Below are positions 8,054 to 19,800 of a stretch of 64,000 nt of DNA, piece by piece (the stretch's first letter is position 1; the number at the start of each line of letters is the position of its first letter). The notes beneath the pieces are model-generated. The model saw only the letters and a program-made list of their open reading frames with translations. It was not told the DNA's origin and did not search any database. Origin of the DNA: Hydractinia symbiolongicarpus (lineage: Eukaryota > Cnidaria > Hydrozoa > Anthoathecata > Hydractiniidae); assembly GCF_029227915.1 (NCBI RefSeq), contig NC_079879.1, positions 3,036,001 to 3,100,000 of the forward strand, in the 5' to 3' direction. The translations under genes and the position numbers were made by a program.

Positions 8054-9571
8054 TTACCTGGGGAAGGCAGGCGAAGGGTGGAAAGGCATAAAACGAGATA
8101 TTGAGGCAGGTAACTGCAAGTTTATGCTACTCACGAAGAGGTCTGTTTCTGGACGGAAGTCCAGTTCGTTCAGGGCATAGCGGAATGTTGATTTGTTTAA
8201 CATCCATTCTGTTCTTGTCTCCTGTTGTCGCGAATCTCTGTCTGCTTCTACGTTAAGAATGCCAGGAAGATGTGTAGCGACTATCCAATTATTTTTGCTT
8301 ATTGCCCATTCCCAAATGCTATGTGTAATCTTATCCATTGGGATAGATTTTACGCTACTCATTTTGTTTACACAGGCTACTGCTGCAGTGTTATCCATTT
8401 TTAGCAATATGGTAGTGTTTGCAGTATGGTTGCAAAGAGCAGGCTCTTTGTCCAAAGAATGCTGCCATTAGTTCTAGGACATTTATGTGGTGTTCCTGCT
8501 CCAGAGATGAAAACTCACCCCCTGTGTGGGTTTGTGTCATTGACGCCGCCCAACCTCTTGTTGAGGCATCCATGGATATAATGACCTGAGTGTTGCCTCG
8601 AACTATTGGGGATATGCTACCCCATAAATTATTCTTCCACCAAGATATGTCACCCATGGCAGTAGGGGTTAATGTGATCTGCACATCAAAGTTTCCGGCG
8701 CTCTTTTTTAAGGACTCAATTTTTAGTCTTTCAGTAGATCTATAGTAGAGTCTACCGTGTGGTACCCCAATAAGGCTGCTGGTAAACTTACCAATTAATC
8801 GCGCTAGAGTTCTTATTGTTATCTTCTCTCTCTGTGTCACTGCTTGACACAGATCGATTATGGCTGCCTTCTTTTTGGGGGTGAGAGCGACGGTCATATT
8901 CACTGTATCGATGACGAATCCAAGGAATTCCAAAACTTGTTTTGGTTCAAACTCGGATTTGTCTGGGTGGACCGTAAATCCCAGTGAATCTAACAAAACA
9001 ACTGTTTTGTGTACGTTATTGCAGCACTGTTGTTTACTGACGTTCATAGTGAGTCGTCAATGTAGTCAGCAATGGTGACCTGTTCCTTCCTTAATTTAGA
9101 TAAGGGTTGTTTCATTATCTTGGTGAATTTTAGAGGTCCTTCTGTATAGCTGAAGGGGAGTACCAGGAACACGGATACCTTACCCTCATGTTTGAATTGT
9201 AGGAGCTTCTGGCTTTCTTTGTGTATTGGTATGCTATAGTATGCATCCTGGATATCAAGTTTTGCCGGATACATGTCCTTTTGGATTAATCGGAGAATGG
9301 ACGTTAAGGTTTGCATCTTAAACTTTCTTTTCTCAATGTGTACATTGAGTTTTTTGAGGTTTAGGATGAGCCTGAACCCACTGTCTGATTTCTCGGTGAC
9401 GAATATGGGTGAGATAAGGTCGCCTGGTTCGCGACTGCTCAACCTTATTACACCTTTCCCCAAAAGGCTTTGTATTTCTTCGTCAATGAAGAGTTTCTTT
9501 TTTCTATCTAGGGGGTATGTCCGATATGTGGTTTGGGGCATCCCGTTTACTGGAATTTGCAAACCAGACAC
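8054..9571 (-). pseudogene. DIRS-like reverse transcriptase / RNase H with two frameshifts
   Basis: Three consecutive frames together make one protein. 9571-9044 has the RT fingers and palm (GVIRLSSREPGDLISPIFV, LILNLKKLN, KLDIQDAYYSIPI) and ends at the catalytic YIDDSL. 9047-8391 continues with LGFTVHPDKSEFEP, LEFLGFVIDT and the RNase H start ISMDASTRGWAA. 8455-8054 has LLKMDNTAAV and LNVEADRDSR, with the later RNase H acidic residues. The shifts are at about 9045 and between 8391 and 8455. The first codon at 9571 is GTG and the frame overlaps gag by 68 bp, so RT was probably made by recoding or as part of gag. Confidence 0.85.
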
Positions 9572-10595
9572 GGTCTGGAGGATCTCCCCATCGGTAGTTA
9601 TGTCTTTCCACTGCCTTTTTCAGCTTCTCAAGCCTTTTGCAGACGGAGGAACCAAACAGCCATTCGGAATCCTCTTCCACTTCCGTAGCTAAGGCTACGT
9701 ACTCTTTTGGCAAGGAAGGCTTAATTAAGTCTCGCCTGACCTGATTTAGCAGCTGGGAGGTCTTACCAGCGAGGGTCATGGCGTCCTTAAGGTCGTTTAA
9801 CGGACCCTTTGTGTCTGCGTTGGCATCACCGGATTTCTCCACCAACGTAGATGAAGCTTTCAGAAGCATAGCAACCGACGCTGAGTGCATGTTTTGGATG
9901 TCCTGCATCTTAACGTCAGTGGACCTGTGAAAATTGGAAAGTGTTTTCCAAATTTCGGTGTTTGTTCTCTTTGGGAGTAGAAAGTTGCAGTTCGATGGAA
10001 TTGCTGCCGTTTCTAACTTCCGCTTGAGAACATCGCCCTTGAGCCTTTTTTGCCGAAACACTTTGGCGGCACATGCCACTGATGACGTGACTTCTGGTCC
10101 CGAGGCCTTGCTGTCCTCTTCATAGTCATCAGTGGACTGTTGCCAGTACTCTTGGGCTGGCTCTTTGGTACCCTTTTTAGAATGCTCTGGTGCTTCATCT
10201 TTGGAAGAAGGCGATTCTGAGCGCGTGGATCTAAACCAGAGGTTTGAACCAGTGATAGATATTCTTTCTTCCTCCTGTTGGGTACTGGATTTGCTAGCCA
10301 GAGTTCCATCTGGAACATTGGGGCTAGGATTAAGACTAGACCGGGTCCCCTCTGGGACAATAGGGTCTGTCAGGTGGCTAAGTCTTGCCATAAAGGTGTT
10401 CATGCTGGCCAGTGTGTCGTGTATCCGACTTAGTTCAGCCTTTTGTCGCTCGGATACGAGGGATACGACTTGGTCTACGATACCTGTGCAGTCCACGGGG
10501 ATAGGAACAGGGTGTTCGGGGTCCTGTAAGGTGAAGTCATGGTCGTCATTTTTGCTGTGCTGTGGGAGCATGGGATCGTCGCTTTCGTGTTGCAT
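9504..10595 (-). CDS. DIRS-like gag protein
   Basis: An intact 363-residue ORF with a true ATG at 10593-10595, just inside the element's 5' end. The N-terminal third is acidic and Ser/Pro-rich. The C-terminal half has the pattern seen in DIRS gag-like proteins: NCNFLLPKRTNTEIW, then STDVKMQDIQN, a long helical region, and RRDLIKPSLPKEYVALA followed by WLFG. No zinc knuckle is seen. The downstream RT frame overlaps its last 68 bp. It is the only DIRS ORF here without a visible break. Confidence 0.75.
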   Translation of the reverse strand: MQHESDDPMLPQHSKNDDHDFTLQDPEHPVPIPVDCTGIVDQVVSLVSERQKAELSRIHDTLASMNTFMARLSHLTDPIVPEGTRSSLNPSPNVPDGTLASKSSTQQEEERISITGSNLWFRSTRSESPSSKDEAPEHSKKGTKEPAQEYWQQSTDDYEEDSKASGPEVTSSVACAAKVFRQKRLKGDVLKRKLETAAIPSNCNFLLPKRTNTEIWKTLSNFHRSTDVKMQDIQNMHSASVAMLLKASSTLVEKSGDANADTKGPLNDLKDAMTLAGKTSQLLNQVRRDLIKPSLPKEYVALATEVEEDSEWLFGSSVCKRLEKLKKAVERHNYRWGDPPDRVWFANSSKRDAPNHISDIPPR

Positions 10596-10800
10596 TATTC
10601 TTAAACCGAATAATTAGTAAAACAAATAAACACTAGAGGAATTATCCTAACCTAACACCAGCACTATAAACTCATTTAGTTTATATCACTTAGCTATGTA
10701 TCAATACAAAAGATACCTAAACGTGTCTACTCGAGCACTTGGCACTTCGCGTCCGTTCACATTTGTTTACGAAATCGAAAGAGGAAATTTACGGAAGCCG

Positions 10801-10840
10801 AATCTCATTTGAATACTTACGATCAGAGGCTAAATTATTA
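10801..10840. repeat. DIRS-like inverted terminal repeat (5' end of element)
   Basis: Exact reverse complement of 6662-6701. The adjoining internal sequence (10788-10800) is shared with the mini-elements at 48-285 and 6423-6660. Confidence 0.9.
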
Positions 10841-11043
10841 TCTTCTCAGTATGCCTACAATGTTGTTTGGTATTTTGAAACATAGCAAAAATACTGCTTT
10901 AAAATTTCGAGCAAATTCGACATAATGTTAGGTAAATTAAGAGCTAGATATCTAGTATGCCTGGTGCTAAATCAACTTTATTAAAAGCTACGGACAGGAA
11001 TAATTTTGCGGGAATTAGGGGCTTGAAGTATGCAGGTATGCAG
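10841..11043. other. AT-rich DNA between DIRS-like element and SINE
   Basis: No ORF, RNA gene or repeat recognised. Confidence 0.5.
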
Positions 11044-11399
11044 TAGATAGATAGATAGATGTGCATATTTTACATGGCTAGCCTCACAAATATCGAGGGA
11101 TATACCCTGTCTATTATTTCCAGGAGGGGCCATGGCGTAGATGGAGAATCCTAGAGTATTTAATGCTCATTTTGAGCTACGCAGACCCAATTAGAGCCCG
11201 CGCTCTACTAGACAACTCCCGGCAACATCCAACGGCTCACACAGTGTGCCATCTTCCCAATTTCCCTCACATGGCTTGGGTTAACCCGGGGCTATATGGT
11301 AACATTCACTCGCCCATGTTGAATCGCCGTCAAGAGGAATCGAACCCCGGTCTCCCGAATAGAGTACGAGAGCTATAACCACTAATCTACGGCGCCACG
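11044..11399 (-). mobile_element. tRNA-derived SINE, copy 1
   Basis: On the minus strand the element starts with a tRNA-like head: A-box-like tagattagtgg at 11379-11389 and an exact B box ggttcgattcc at 11336-11346. A central body follows, and the tail is (tatc)n at 11044-11060. The head-body-tail layout and near-identity to 12973-13329 over the whole length make it a SINE. Clear target-site duplications were not found. Confidence 0.85.
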
Positions 11400-12840
11400 A
11401 AGTAATGAATTGTATTTGAAATTTATTAGTTATCATTATGTGCCAACCCTCCTATTTTTTTGACAAAACTTCCTTCTTACTCCCTTTGAGAAACGCGTCT
11501 ATCCCTTTCATGTAAAAAATTTAAAATCAGTGACTAAAAGGTTATTACCAGATGGCTCCTTATAGCTAGCTAAGTAACTAGCAAGAGAGCTAAACTTTTA
11601 CTCTCAAGTAGGCTGTCGTAGCAACATCTAATCTGTAGCTACTCATCTATCACCTCATGAATCATGAGGATCCTTTGCGTTTGCTTTAGCAACAATAACA
11701 ATGACGAGTTGAAGAAAGAAAATTGTTTTTTCTATTATTCTAACTGCTGATGAAACTACACGAGGATGCCGATGAGCCGTATATGCCGTAAAAGTGCGGG
11801 CGTTTTCGGGCGAGTTCAGCGTTTTAAAAAAAATCAGGTATTTGCCCGAAAAAACCTGCATAGTCCCAAAAAATGCCCCCCAAAAAAGATTCACCATAAA
11901 TGACTCTCAAAGATTTATTTAAAAAAGTATAAAAATTAAAATGAACTAACTATATGGTAGCTAAGTTCTTAAAAGAACTGTTTTTTATGGTTTTTGATAA
12001 GATTTACTTCATAAATAACTTATATATAAACTTTATTATATACCTCCTTTTTCTTCAAGCGCGTTCTTTCAACTGTCATCCGCCATGTTTATGTTACAAG
12101 TTGTTGCATTTCGGAAATGTTCCGGGCGAGCGCAAGCGTATTCCGGAAGGTGCGGGTGGTTTCGGCGGACAACCATCAATTTAATTCGAAAAGTCGCCCT
12201 GAACTCGCCCTTATATATGCGGGTGTTTGTGACTTATCGGCACCCTCTTGGGATTACCTAAAACCATAGCTTTGGCCACACTACTACAAGGATTTTTGGA
12301 TTACTGCACATAAGTTAGTTCAATAGTAAATGGATTGTCAACACACGATATAGGGAATAACACACTGACCTCTGTGAATAAATATGCTAGTAAGCTACTT
12401 GCTGCTTCTCCAATAAGTTCAATTTGCTTCCTGGTTTTGGCAAGTGTCTTTGGTACATGTGGTGAGAAATTATAGATAAAAAGCATTTGGCTAGCTAGCT
12501 GCCTAGCTACTGCTTTATATCATTAAAAGCAAGTATATGTATATATAAACGGAATTTTCACGCTGGAATTCCTGCAACCTCGCTTCTTGTAGTACTAACA
12601 TACTATATAACACAATTTTAATACTTTTTAAGAAAAGAATTAGTGTTTACCTTGCACTTAGTATTGTAGTGCCCTGTTATTGTTTATTTGGAGGATTAAA
12701 CATTGCCAGAAAGTTAATTACCTAATTTGTACCCTATGGCTACAAGATTTTAATTTTGGAATATCAGGTGGTAAATAGGCAAACTATTTAGCTATAGCAA
12801 TATTAACAATAGGAAGAAAACAAATAAAAACGTGATTATT
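11400..12840. other. Intergenic DNA with a probable non-autonomous DNA element at about 11760-12250
   Basis: Two GC-richer ends share gatgccgat/tgccgataag and gggcgagttcag in inverted orientation (near 11765-11815 and 12195-12245), around an AT-rich core without coding capacity. This suggests terminal inverted repeats of a short DNA transposon relic, but similarity between the ends is patchy. I see nothing else in this stretch. Confidence 0.35.
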
Positions 12841-12960
12841 CAATTCAATTCAATTTATTTATTTGCCATAGAAAAGTTGAAATTACAGTAGGTATAATAC
12901 ATATAAATAGTTACACATAGTTATATTCAATGGCTGGGGACCAACACCATAGCGAAGCTA
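12838..12960 (-). mobile_element. Possible LINE 3' end remnant
   Basis: On the minus strand the segment ends in aaataaataaattgaattgaattgaa, a short-unit tail like those of L2/CR1-type LINEs, after about 100 bp of unassignable sequence. A SINE copy lies directly next to it. Confidence 0.3.
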
Positions 12961-12972
12961 ATAGTAACGTGA

Positions 12973-13329
12973 AGATAGATAGATAGATAGATGTGCATAT
13001 TTTACATGGCTAGCCTCACAAATATCGAGGGATATACCCTGTCTATTATTTCCAGGAGGGGCCATGGCGTAGATGGAGAGTCCTAGAGTATTTAATGCTC
13101 ATTTTGAGCTACGCAGACCCAATTAGAGCCCATGCTCTACTAGACAACTCCCGGCAACATCCAACGGCCCACACAGTGTGCCATCTTCCCAATTTCCCTC
13201 ACATGGCTTGGGTTAACCCAGGACTATGGTAACATTCACTCGCCCATGTTGAATCGCCGTCAAGAGGAATCGAACCCCGGTCTCCCGCACAGAGTACAAG
13301 AGCTATAACCACTAATCTACGGCGCCACA
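12973..13329 (-). mobile_element. tRNA-derived SINE, copy 2
   Basis: Full-length relative of 11044-11399 with a B box at 13266-13276, an A-box-like sequence at 13309-13319 and a (tatc)n tail at 12974-12992. It differs by a few substitutions and a short deletion in the gctatatggt segment. Confidence 0.85.
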
Positions 13330-13765
13330 AAAGGCTACCAAATGGGGGAGTAAAGAGGGTAAAGTGTATAGGGAGAGAAAATACTATTCCATTTTCCCCA
13401 ACAAACCAAAGAGTAATAATAATAATAATAATAATAATAGGACAAAGAAAATTGCAAATATTACACAAAGATGCAGGACAGTTTATGGTAAAAGAACAAC
13501 ATTGCTCTTAATAATGACAAATGTGCGTTCAGATCTGTTTTAATTAAAATAGGAGGTAGTAAGATTTTTCAAGGCAAACCATCCACCCCAGGACACCATT
13601 TTGCATGGAATAAATGACTTGTTCACAAATTTTCTCTGGCTAGGAAATTTCTGGTATATTTTGAAATGATAAAATCTTTTTGTCTGTTTATATGTTTTCA
13701 TGCTTTTCATAGAAATAACTTAAACTATTCTTTTAGTTGAATGACAATGTAAAGAATTATACATA
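13330..13765. other. Region upstream of the MMS22L-like gene
   Basis: Includes an (ata)n microsatellite at about 13412-13438. The 5' untranslated region and promoter of the gene must lie here or further up, but no clear promoter element stands out. Confidence 0.4.
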
Positions 13766-13844
13766 ATGGACGACCCAGAAGTAATATGGAGTGGTTCTGA
13801 TACATCATCCTTGTCTGGTTCAGAAGAGGATACAAGGGAGTCAG
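13766..13844 (+). CDS. MMS22L: MMS22L-like exon 1 (start codon)
   Basis: ATG GAC GAC begins an acidic, Ser-rich N-terminus (MDDPEVIWSGSDTSSLSGSE) ending in phase 1 before GTATTT. It is joined by phase to 17474. The N-terminus is not conserved in the family, so this start is inferred. Confidence 0.6.
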
Positions 13845-16800
13845 GTATTTACAAGTCATTTTATATTGCTGTTCAAACTGCGTTAAAACACAATACAATA
13901 TATTGTGGTCTCTAGGAAAACAGACCACCTGTTAAGAAATATAAAATTTGAATTTTTTTGAACAAGTTTGCGTGATCCACTTTTTGTGAGCATTCAAATT
14001 TCAGATATTCAGAAAATTTAAATGTTTTTATTTCTGTTGCCTTGCAATATTTAACTGTCGAATTAAAAAATTTGTACTGAGTTTGTGACCGTAAGTAATG
14101 CATAAAAAAGTAAACTTTAAAGGGAACGTAAGGTATAAAATGAAGTTGGTCATATATTATAGAGCTTAGAAAGTTGTTAATAATTTTTTTTTTAATTTTT
14201 AAAAAGCTCTTTTTGTTCTCAAAATATTTCAGTTAAAGTATTTCATATGTAATTATGCTGCATAAATAATGATGTCATATTTAAGTAATACCGTACAGTC
14301 TGAATGTAATCTAGCGCGGACGCGAAACTCGCATGAATAGTTACACAGAACAATAACATTACGATAGCTTTTGTTTTTTTAGGGAACGTAAGGTATAAAA
14401 TGAAGTTGGTCATATATTATAGAGCTTAGAAAGTTGTTAATAATTTTTTTTTTAATTTTTAAAAAGCTCTTTTTGTTCTCAAAATATTTCAGTTAAAGTA
14501 TTTCATATGTAATTATGCTGCATAAATAATGATGTCATATTTAAGTAATACCGTACAGTCTGAATGTAATCTACCGCGGACGCGAAACTCGCATGAATAG
14601 TTACACAGAACAATAACATTACGATAGCTTTTGTTTTTTTAAGAAAATAATTGCCTCGCTGATAAACAATGACTTCACGCAATCGATTGTTTAATCACAA
14701 TAGGTTACAAGATCATCAATTTTAGGGATCTATTTTGCGCGAACTCTTTTGAAGTTTTTAATTGCAGTAATTAAGAGTTTTTTTAGATTGCATTTTAAAA
14801 GTTTAAAAACAAATAGGGGCGATAGAAATGTTTTTTTAAATCTCATTTTAAAAGTTTATAACTAAAAGCGGCGATAGAAATGTTTTTTTAAATCGCATTT
14901 TAAAAGTTTAAAATCGAAAAGCTGCGATAGAAATGTTTTTAAGATCACATTTTAAAAGTTTAAAAACGAAAAGCGGGGATAGAAATGTTTTTAAGATCAC
15001 ATTTTAAAAGTTTAAAAATGAAAAGCGGCGATAGAAATGTTTTTTATATCGCATTTTAAAAGTTTAAAAACGAAAAGCAGCGATAGAAATGTTTTTTAAG
15101 ATCGCATTTTAAAAGTTTCGAAAAGCGGCAATAGAAATGTTTTTTAGATCGCATTTTAAAAATTTAGAAACGAAAAGCAGCATTTAATAGTTGTGAACAA
15201 CAATGCTTCTCGTATGTTTTTTACATTAAACGCGCTGGAATCTTTTTAAGTAATTAAATCAACAATACATTCTCGTGCAATGTATTATAAAACTTCGCGT
15301 AAGATTTTTATTATTTAATTACTTCATGCTAATACTTAAGGGAATAGTTTATCAATACATTTACACAATGCATCTCGCTATTACAAGAAATATAATTGCT
15401 TCGATATTTCTTCGCGAGAGCATTGTTTTTTATCACGCAAATATAAACTCGCAAAACCCTTAAGGGATTTATTTATAACAAAAGGCAAACGACTGCCGTC
15501 CTCCACGCAAAGGTGTGATATTAGGGTGTACGTGGTAGATTACATTCAGACTGTACTGTAGCAAGTTTTCACATTTTCTGTCATCAGTAATTTTAGACTT
15601 GTTAAGGAATGTGCATTCAAACTTTATTAATGCATACATATTGTGAAAGTGAATTGATTAACATAATTTTTTTGACAAAATGACACTTGTTTGCTCGTCC
15701 CAGGCCTCTTAATTTTTCGCTGATCACCCCATAACTTAGGATCTACATGTCTGTTTGCAATCAAATTTTGTGGGTAAACAGATAGGGCCTATGCAAGCTT
15801 ACCCTGAAAATTTTATTGCAAACTAAGTTTATTTAAAAAAAAAAGGTTGTAAACTTAAACAAAATAGAAAAAACATTGGTACGAAAACTAAATGAAGTGT
15901 TAATTGCGATAAAATGTTTCTAAAGATGTACCTAAATTAATTGCGCACCTAAATTAATTTAGGTGCGCAATGCCGCAAAACTCACGACCAGGCCTGAGTT
16001 GTCAAAAGGTTAAGAATATTGAGGCTAAAACAAAAAACAATATTCTTATATGAAACGGCGTGTATGTCTCCTAGAAAAGAATTTATATAAACAATGAAAA
16101 TTAGTTTTTCAGTTGCTACTGTTTTTAACACTAAAGGGTGGGATGATTCAATGTTGTTGACATTATTATAAACATAACAAAATGTAAACAAATTTAAATC
16201 AATGTTTACTTCTGTTACGTTTACGATCGTTCATTAATTTGTGTGATTCATAAATTTTAAAACGCAGCATTGTTATCAAGCATGGCACACCAATTAATCA
16301 ATTTTTATTTTAGAAATTTGTTGTATCTGTTGTATGGAGGTTGAAATGCAATTCAAGAATATATGTAATTTACCAAAATACTTTACTAAACCGTTCGTTT
16401 TGATATTTCAGATTAAAGTATTGAGGTAGAGAGGGCAGAATGCACTATACTATTTCATTCACTATACTATTTCATTCTATGTGTTGTTAACTATTGATTT
16501 TTTTACATTTTGTGTAAAACTTTGGAAGGATTGCAGTATGCAATAGACTGAATAGCTGATTTTGGTATGATATGTTACAAATATATGTTATAACCTTCTT
16601 TGTATGACTTTGGCATGGGCAAACCAAGTACATATAGTTTTATTAGATTAGCTTTTTTCGCAACGGTTGTTGGACACTTTTAATTTTTTTAAACTTTGTG
16701 TTTTCTATTTTATTTTTGTTACACTTGCCCATATTTTTAGACGTTTTGTTTCAGCGGGTATAAATATAAAAGAATGCAGACTGTAACTTTCAAAAATTAC

Positions 16801-19800
16801 AATTACTGTGTTGTAAGTTTTTTCAAGATACAGAGGATTCTAGTTGTATATAATTGTATAGAAGCTTTATTCCAAATTATATATATGGACTTTAGGTAAA
16901 CTTTATCTTTTTGATGATACAAAAAAATTTGCATTAAAAATAAAATGATATGAAACATTTAATAAATTGAAACAAGTTTTTAATATAAATTACACAAATT
17001 GCGTATAAATATATTGAGACTGTGTTTATTTTAGAAGTTAGAACCCAGTACAAGTATACTCCAAACACATCATTTTTATCATCAGTATTTGTTTAGTGTT
17101 TTTATATTTTTAAGATTTTTTACTGAAATTTTGGAAATATATTTTAAGATTAATGTATGCAACTATTTATTATGAAGACACCAATGTCTAGTCCTATAAA
17201 ACCTTGTCGTTTCTGCTCTCACCTTTCTGTGCAATTGTAAGTATTTTTGTAAAAGAGGGTATAATATGGGTTTTCAGGTAAACTTAAAAGTAGCAGATAG
17301 TGCGTGCAAAATAACAGTTTTTATAAGAAGTTGGCCAATGTAACACACCTTTAATTTTAACACTTGACTTGCTTTTTTAAAATTTTATTGAAAAAGCCTA
17401 AAGTAGGCAAGAAATGTGCAAACATTTCTGTATATCAGTTGTTAATAAATGCAGGTGAGTTTATTTTCTCTAGGAACTGATGTTATGTTCACTTGCCATG
17501 AAGCACATCCGTTTGGCTTTCTTACTGATGGAAACCTGTCCAGGTGTGTGATTATAAGAGTTAGTGCTATCTTATAAAGGCTTAACCCAAAGTAAAAATG
17601 TTATTTTGCATGTATTTAAAAAAAATATGGTTATCCTAACTACGGACTGGCAATTGTTTACAATTATTTGGTCCTGCACTATATCATTTAAGAAGTTTCC
17701 TCTTGATAACCTTATTCGTGTTTAATTAATTGTGTTAAAATTTTCTTTAAGTGACAAGTTCCAAATTTATTAAGCTATGTTTTAATAAGTTAATGCTTCA
17801 TTTTAGTCCTTCAAATTTTTAAGAATTTACTTTAGATTGCTACAAACCTCAACACAAACTAAAGAATATCACAAAGAATTTATTGTTAAATTTTTTAATC
17901 TTACTTTTGTTGCAAAATCAGTTTTACTTACCGATGTTGAAAGGGAACAGGTTTTTAAATTAGCCAGGTATGTGTTTGAATTTTCATTGTATCGTTTTAA
18001 AATTTAAAATTAAAGTTCTATTTTTTTTTTTTTTTTTTTTGCACATCCAGATGCAGTATGTTTCAATTGATGAGAGAAGCAGAAACCAGTCCACAAGATG
18101 TTAAGTGTGGAGAAAAAGTGAGGCATGACTTGCTGTACCTGATGCAGTTTTGCCAAGAGTTTGTTAAAAAGTAGGATAAAAATACTAGTTTTGTTGTTTG
18201 TATATTTTGCTGAGTAAGATGCATTCAAAACTGCTTTCTATTTTTTCCCACTGTCATGATTGTAGCAAATACAATGTTTAGACATTACGGCCCATAATTT
18301 GACCAATAATAAGTAGTATGGTTGGCTTTAAAATTTCGTAACTGTCCTACCAGTTCCACAAATGCTTTTAGCAGAAAATCAAATTTCTGATTTACTCTGA
18401 TTAATTGCTGTTGGTCCCAATGAAAACACAAACTTTAGGTGTGAATTTCTTTTTTATTTCTTATTAAGTTAATATGGTATTGTCTATGTAGAGCAATGCT
18501 AAAAGTCAAGTTGAACAGGGAATGGTAAAATAGTTATGAAAGTTCTGTTCTAAGGGTTTGAAGATTTGATAGAGAGACTGGCTTTACACTATGGTTCCTA
18601 ATATGAATTTGCTTTACTACATCTAGAGCTCTTCCCCTGTATTTTGCTCCACCTGTATAACCATATCAATCATATCTGAAACTCTGGTTTCAATTATTTT
18701 CAACCGTGACCTATTGATTTTCCTTCAAGTAATTAATACTTGCCTGATAATGGCTATATCAATTATATCTGGTTCCGCTAACTGCAAATTATTGTGGACA
18801 AACAAGACTGCCATTATATACAGGGAATCCCTATTTAGTAATCATACCAACTTAGGCTTGATCCTAACAAACAATATTTATAACTAAAATTGATATAACC
18901 TAAACTTCACTTAGCTCCATTTGTTTTGATATTGGTAACATAAAGGTAGCAACAAGAAAAAAACTTATTAAATTAACCTATAGCTATACTCACAGACAGA
19001 CAGGCGTACTTTACGCGTTTTTTTTGATAGATTATTCCCTGTACATAATTAATTTCTAATACTACGAATATATCTATATCATGTAAATCTAGTCTAGTGG
19101 TCAGATTTTTAGGTGCCAATATGTATAAAAATCTTCTGTTTCATGTTATAGCCATTCACTATACAGCAACAGCAAAATAATTGAAAAGTTTTTGCATGAG
19201 TTACTGTTGTTACATTCGTCGATTGGAAGAACTGCACAACTACCAATGTCCTATTGGCTAAAAAGTAGAAGATTATCCAATCAGCAACACTTGTTTCATA
19301 TGCATCTAGAATTTAGCACTCTTGAATTAATGATTGCATACAAACTGTTATGCAGATGTAAGTAGTTTGGGGCAATACGTATTATTGTCACTTTTAAATA
19401 GAACCTTTGTAGTCTAGTTTATTAGCATCTGATTTATTAGCATCTAAAAAAGCAAAACTTGCCAAGGAAAAATGAGGAAAAAATATTTTGTGTTCCACTA
19501 CTTTATATTTCATCTTTGGTATAAAAACAAATCATCCTGAAAACATTTCTCAAAGCCTTATCCATAAAATTAATTCTTACTGTACTCGCAAATTGCGTTT
19601 TTGTGTAATCAACAATCGTTTATCATTATGGTCCATTTATAGTAAAAACATGGTTTATTGATATACTGGTCGGTAAGGCCCAAAATACAAAAAAATAAAT
19701 TATTTTAGAAAATTGTATACCTGTTGCCTTCATCATATAGAGCATGAAACATTGATTAAGAAATTACATTAATGTTATTGACGTTGCGACGTTTAATTAG

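Larger units (their letters stand above)
6662..10840 (-). mobile_element. DIRS-like tyrosine-recombinase retrotransposon, degenerate
   Basis: 6662-6701 and 10801-10840 are perfect 40-bp inverted repeats of each other. On the minus strand the order is gag-like ORF, reverse transcriptase/RNase H, connecting region, tyrosine recombinase. This is the DIRS order, and no integrase or DDE domain is seen. No target-site duplication is evident, as expected for recombinase-mediated insertion. The pol and recombinase parts carry frameshifts, so this copy is not autonomous. The last 46-47 bp also belong to the palindrome to the left and recur inverted at 1-47. Confidence 0.85.

Noticed and set aside
9273-9692. 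139-codon plus-strand ORF and other plus-strand ORFs at 7449-10617
   Set aside because: They lie opposite the DIRS reverse transcriptase and gag frames, which carry the recognisable motifs.
11336-11399. A functional tRNA gene
   Set aside because: A and B boxes are present but it is the head of a SINE with an extended body and tail, repeated at 13266-13329; no complete cloverleaf.
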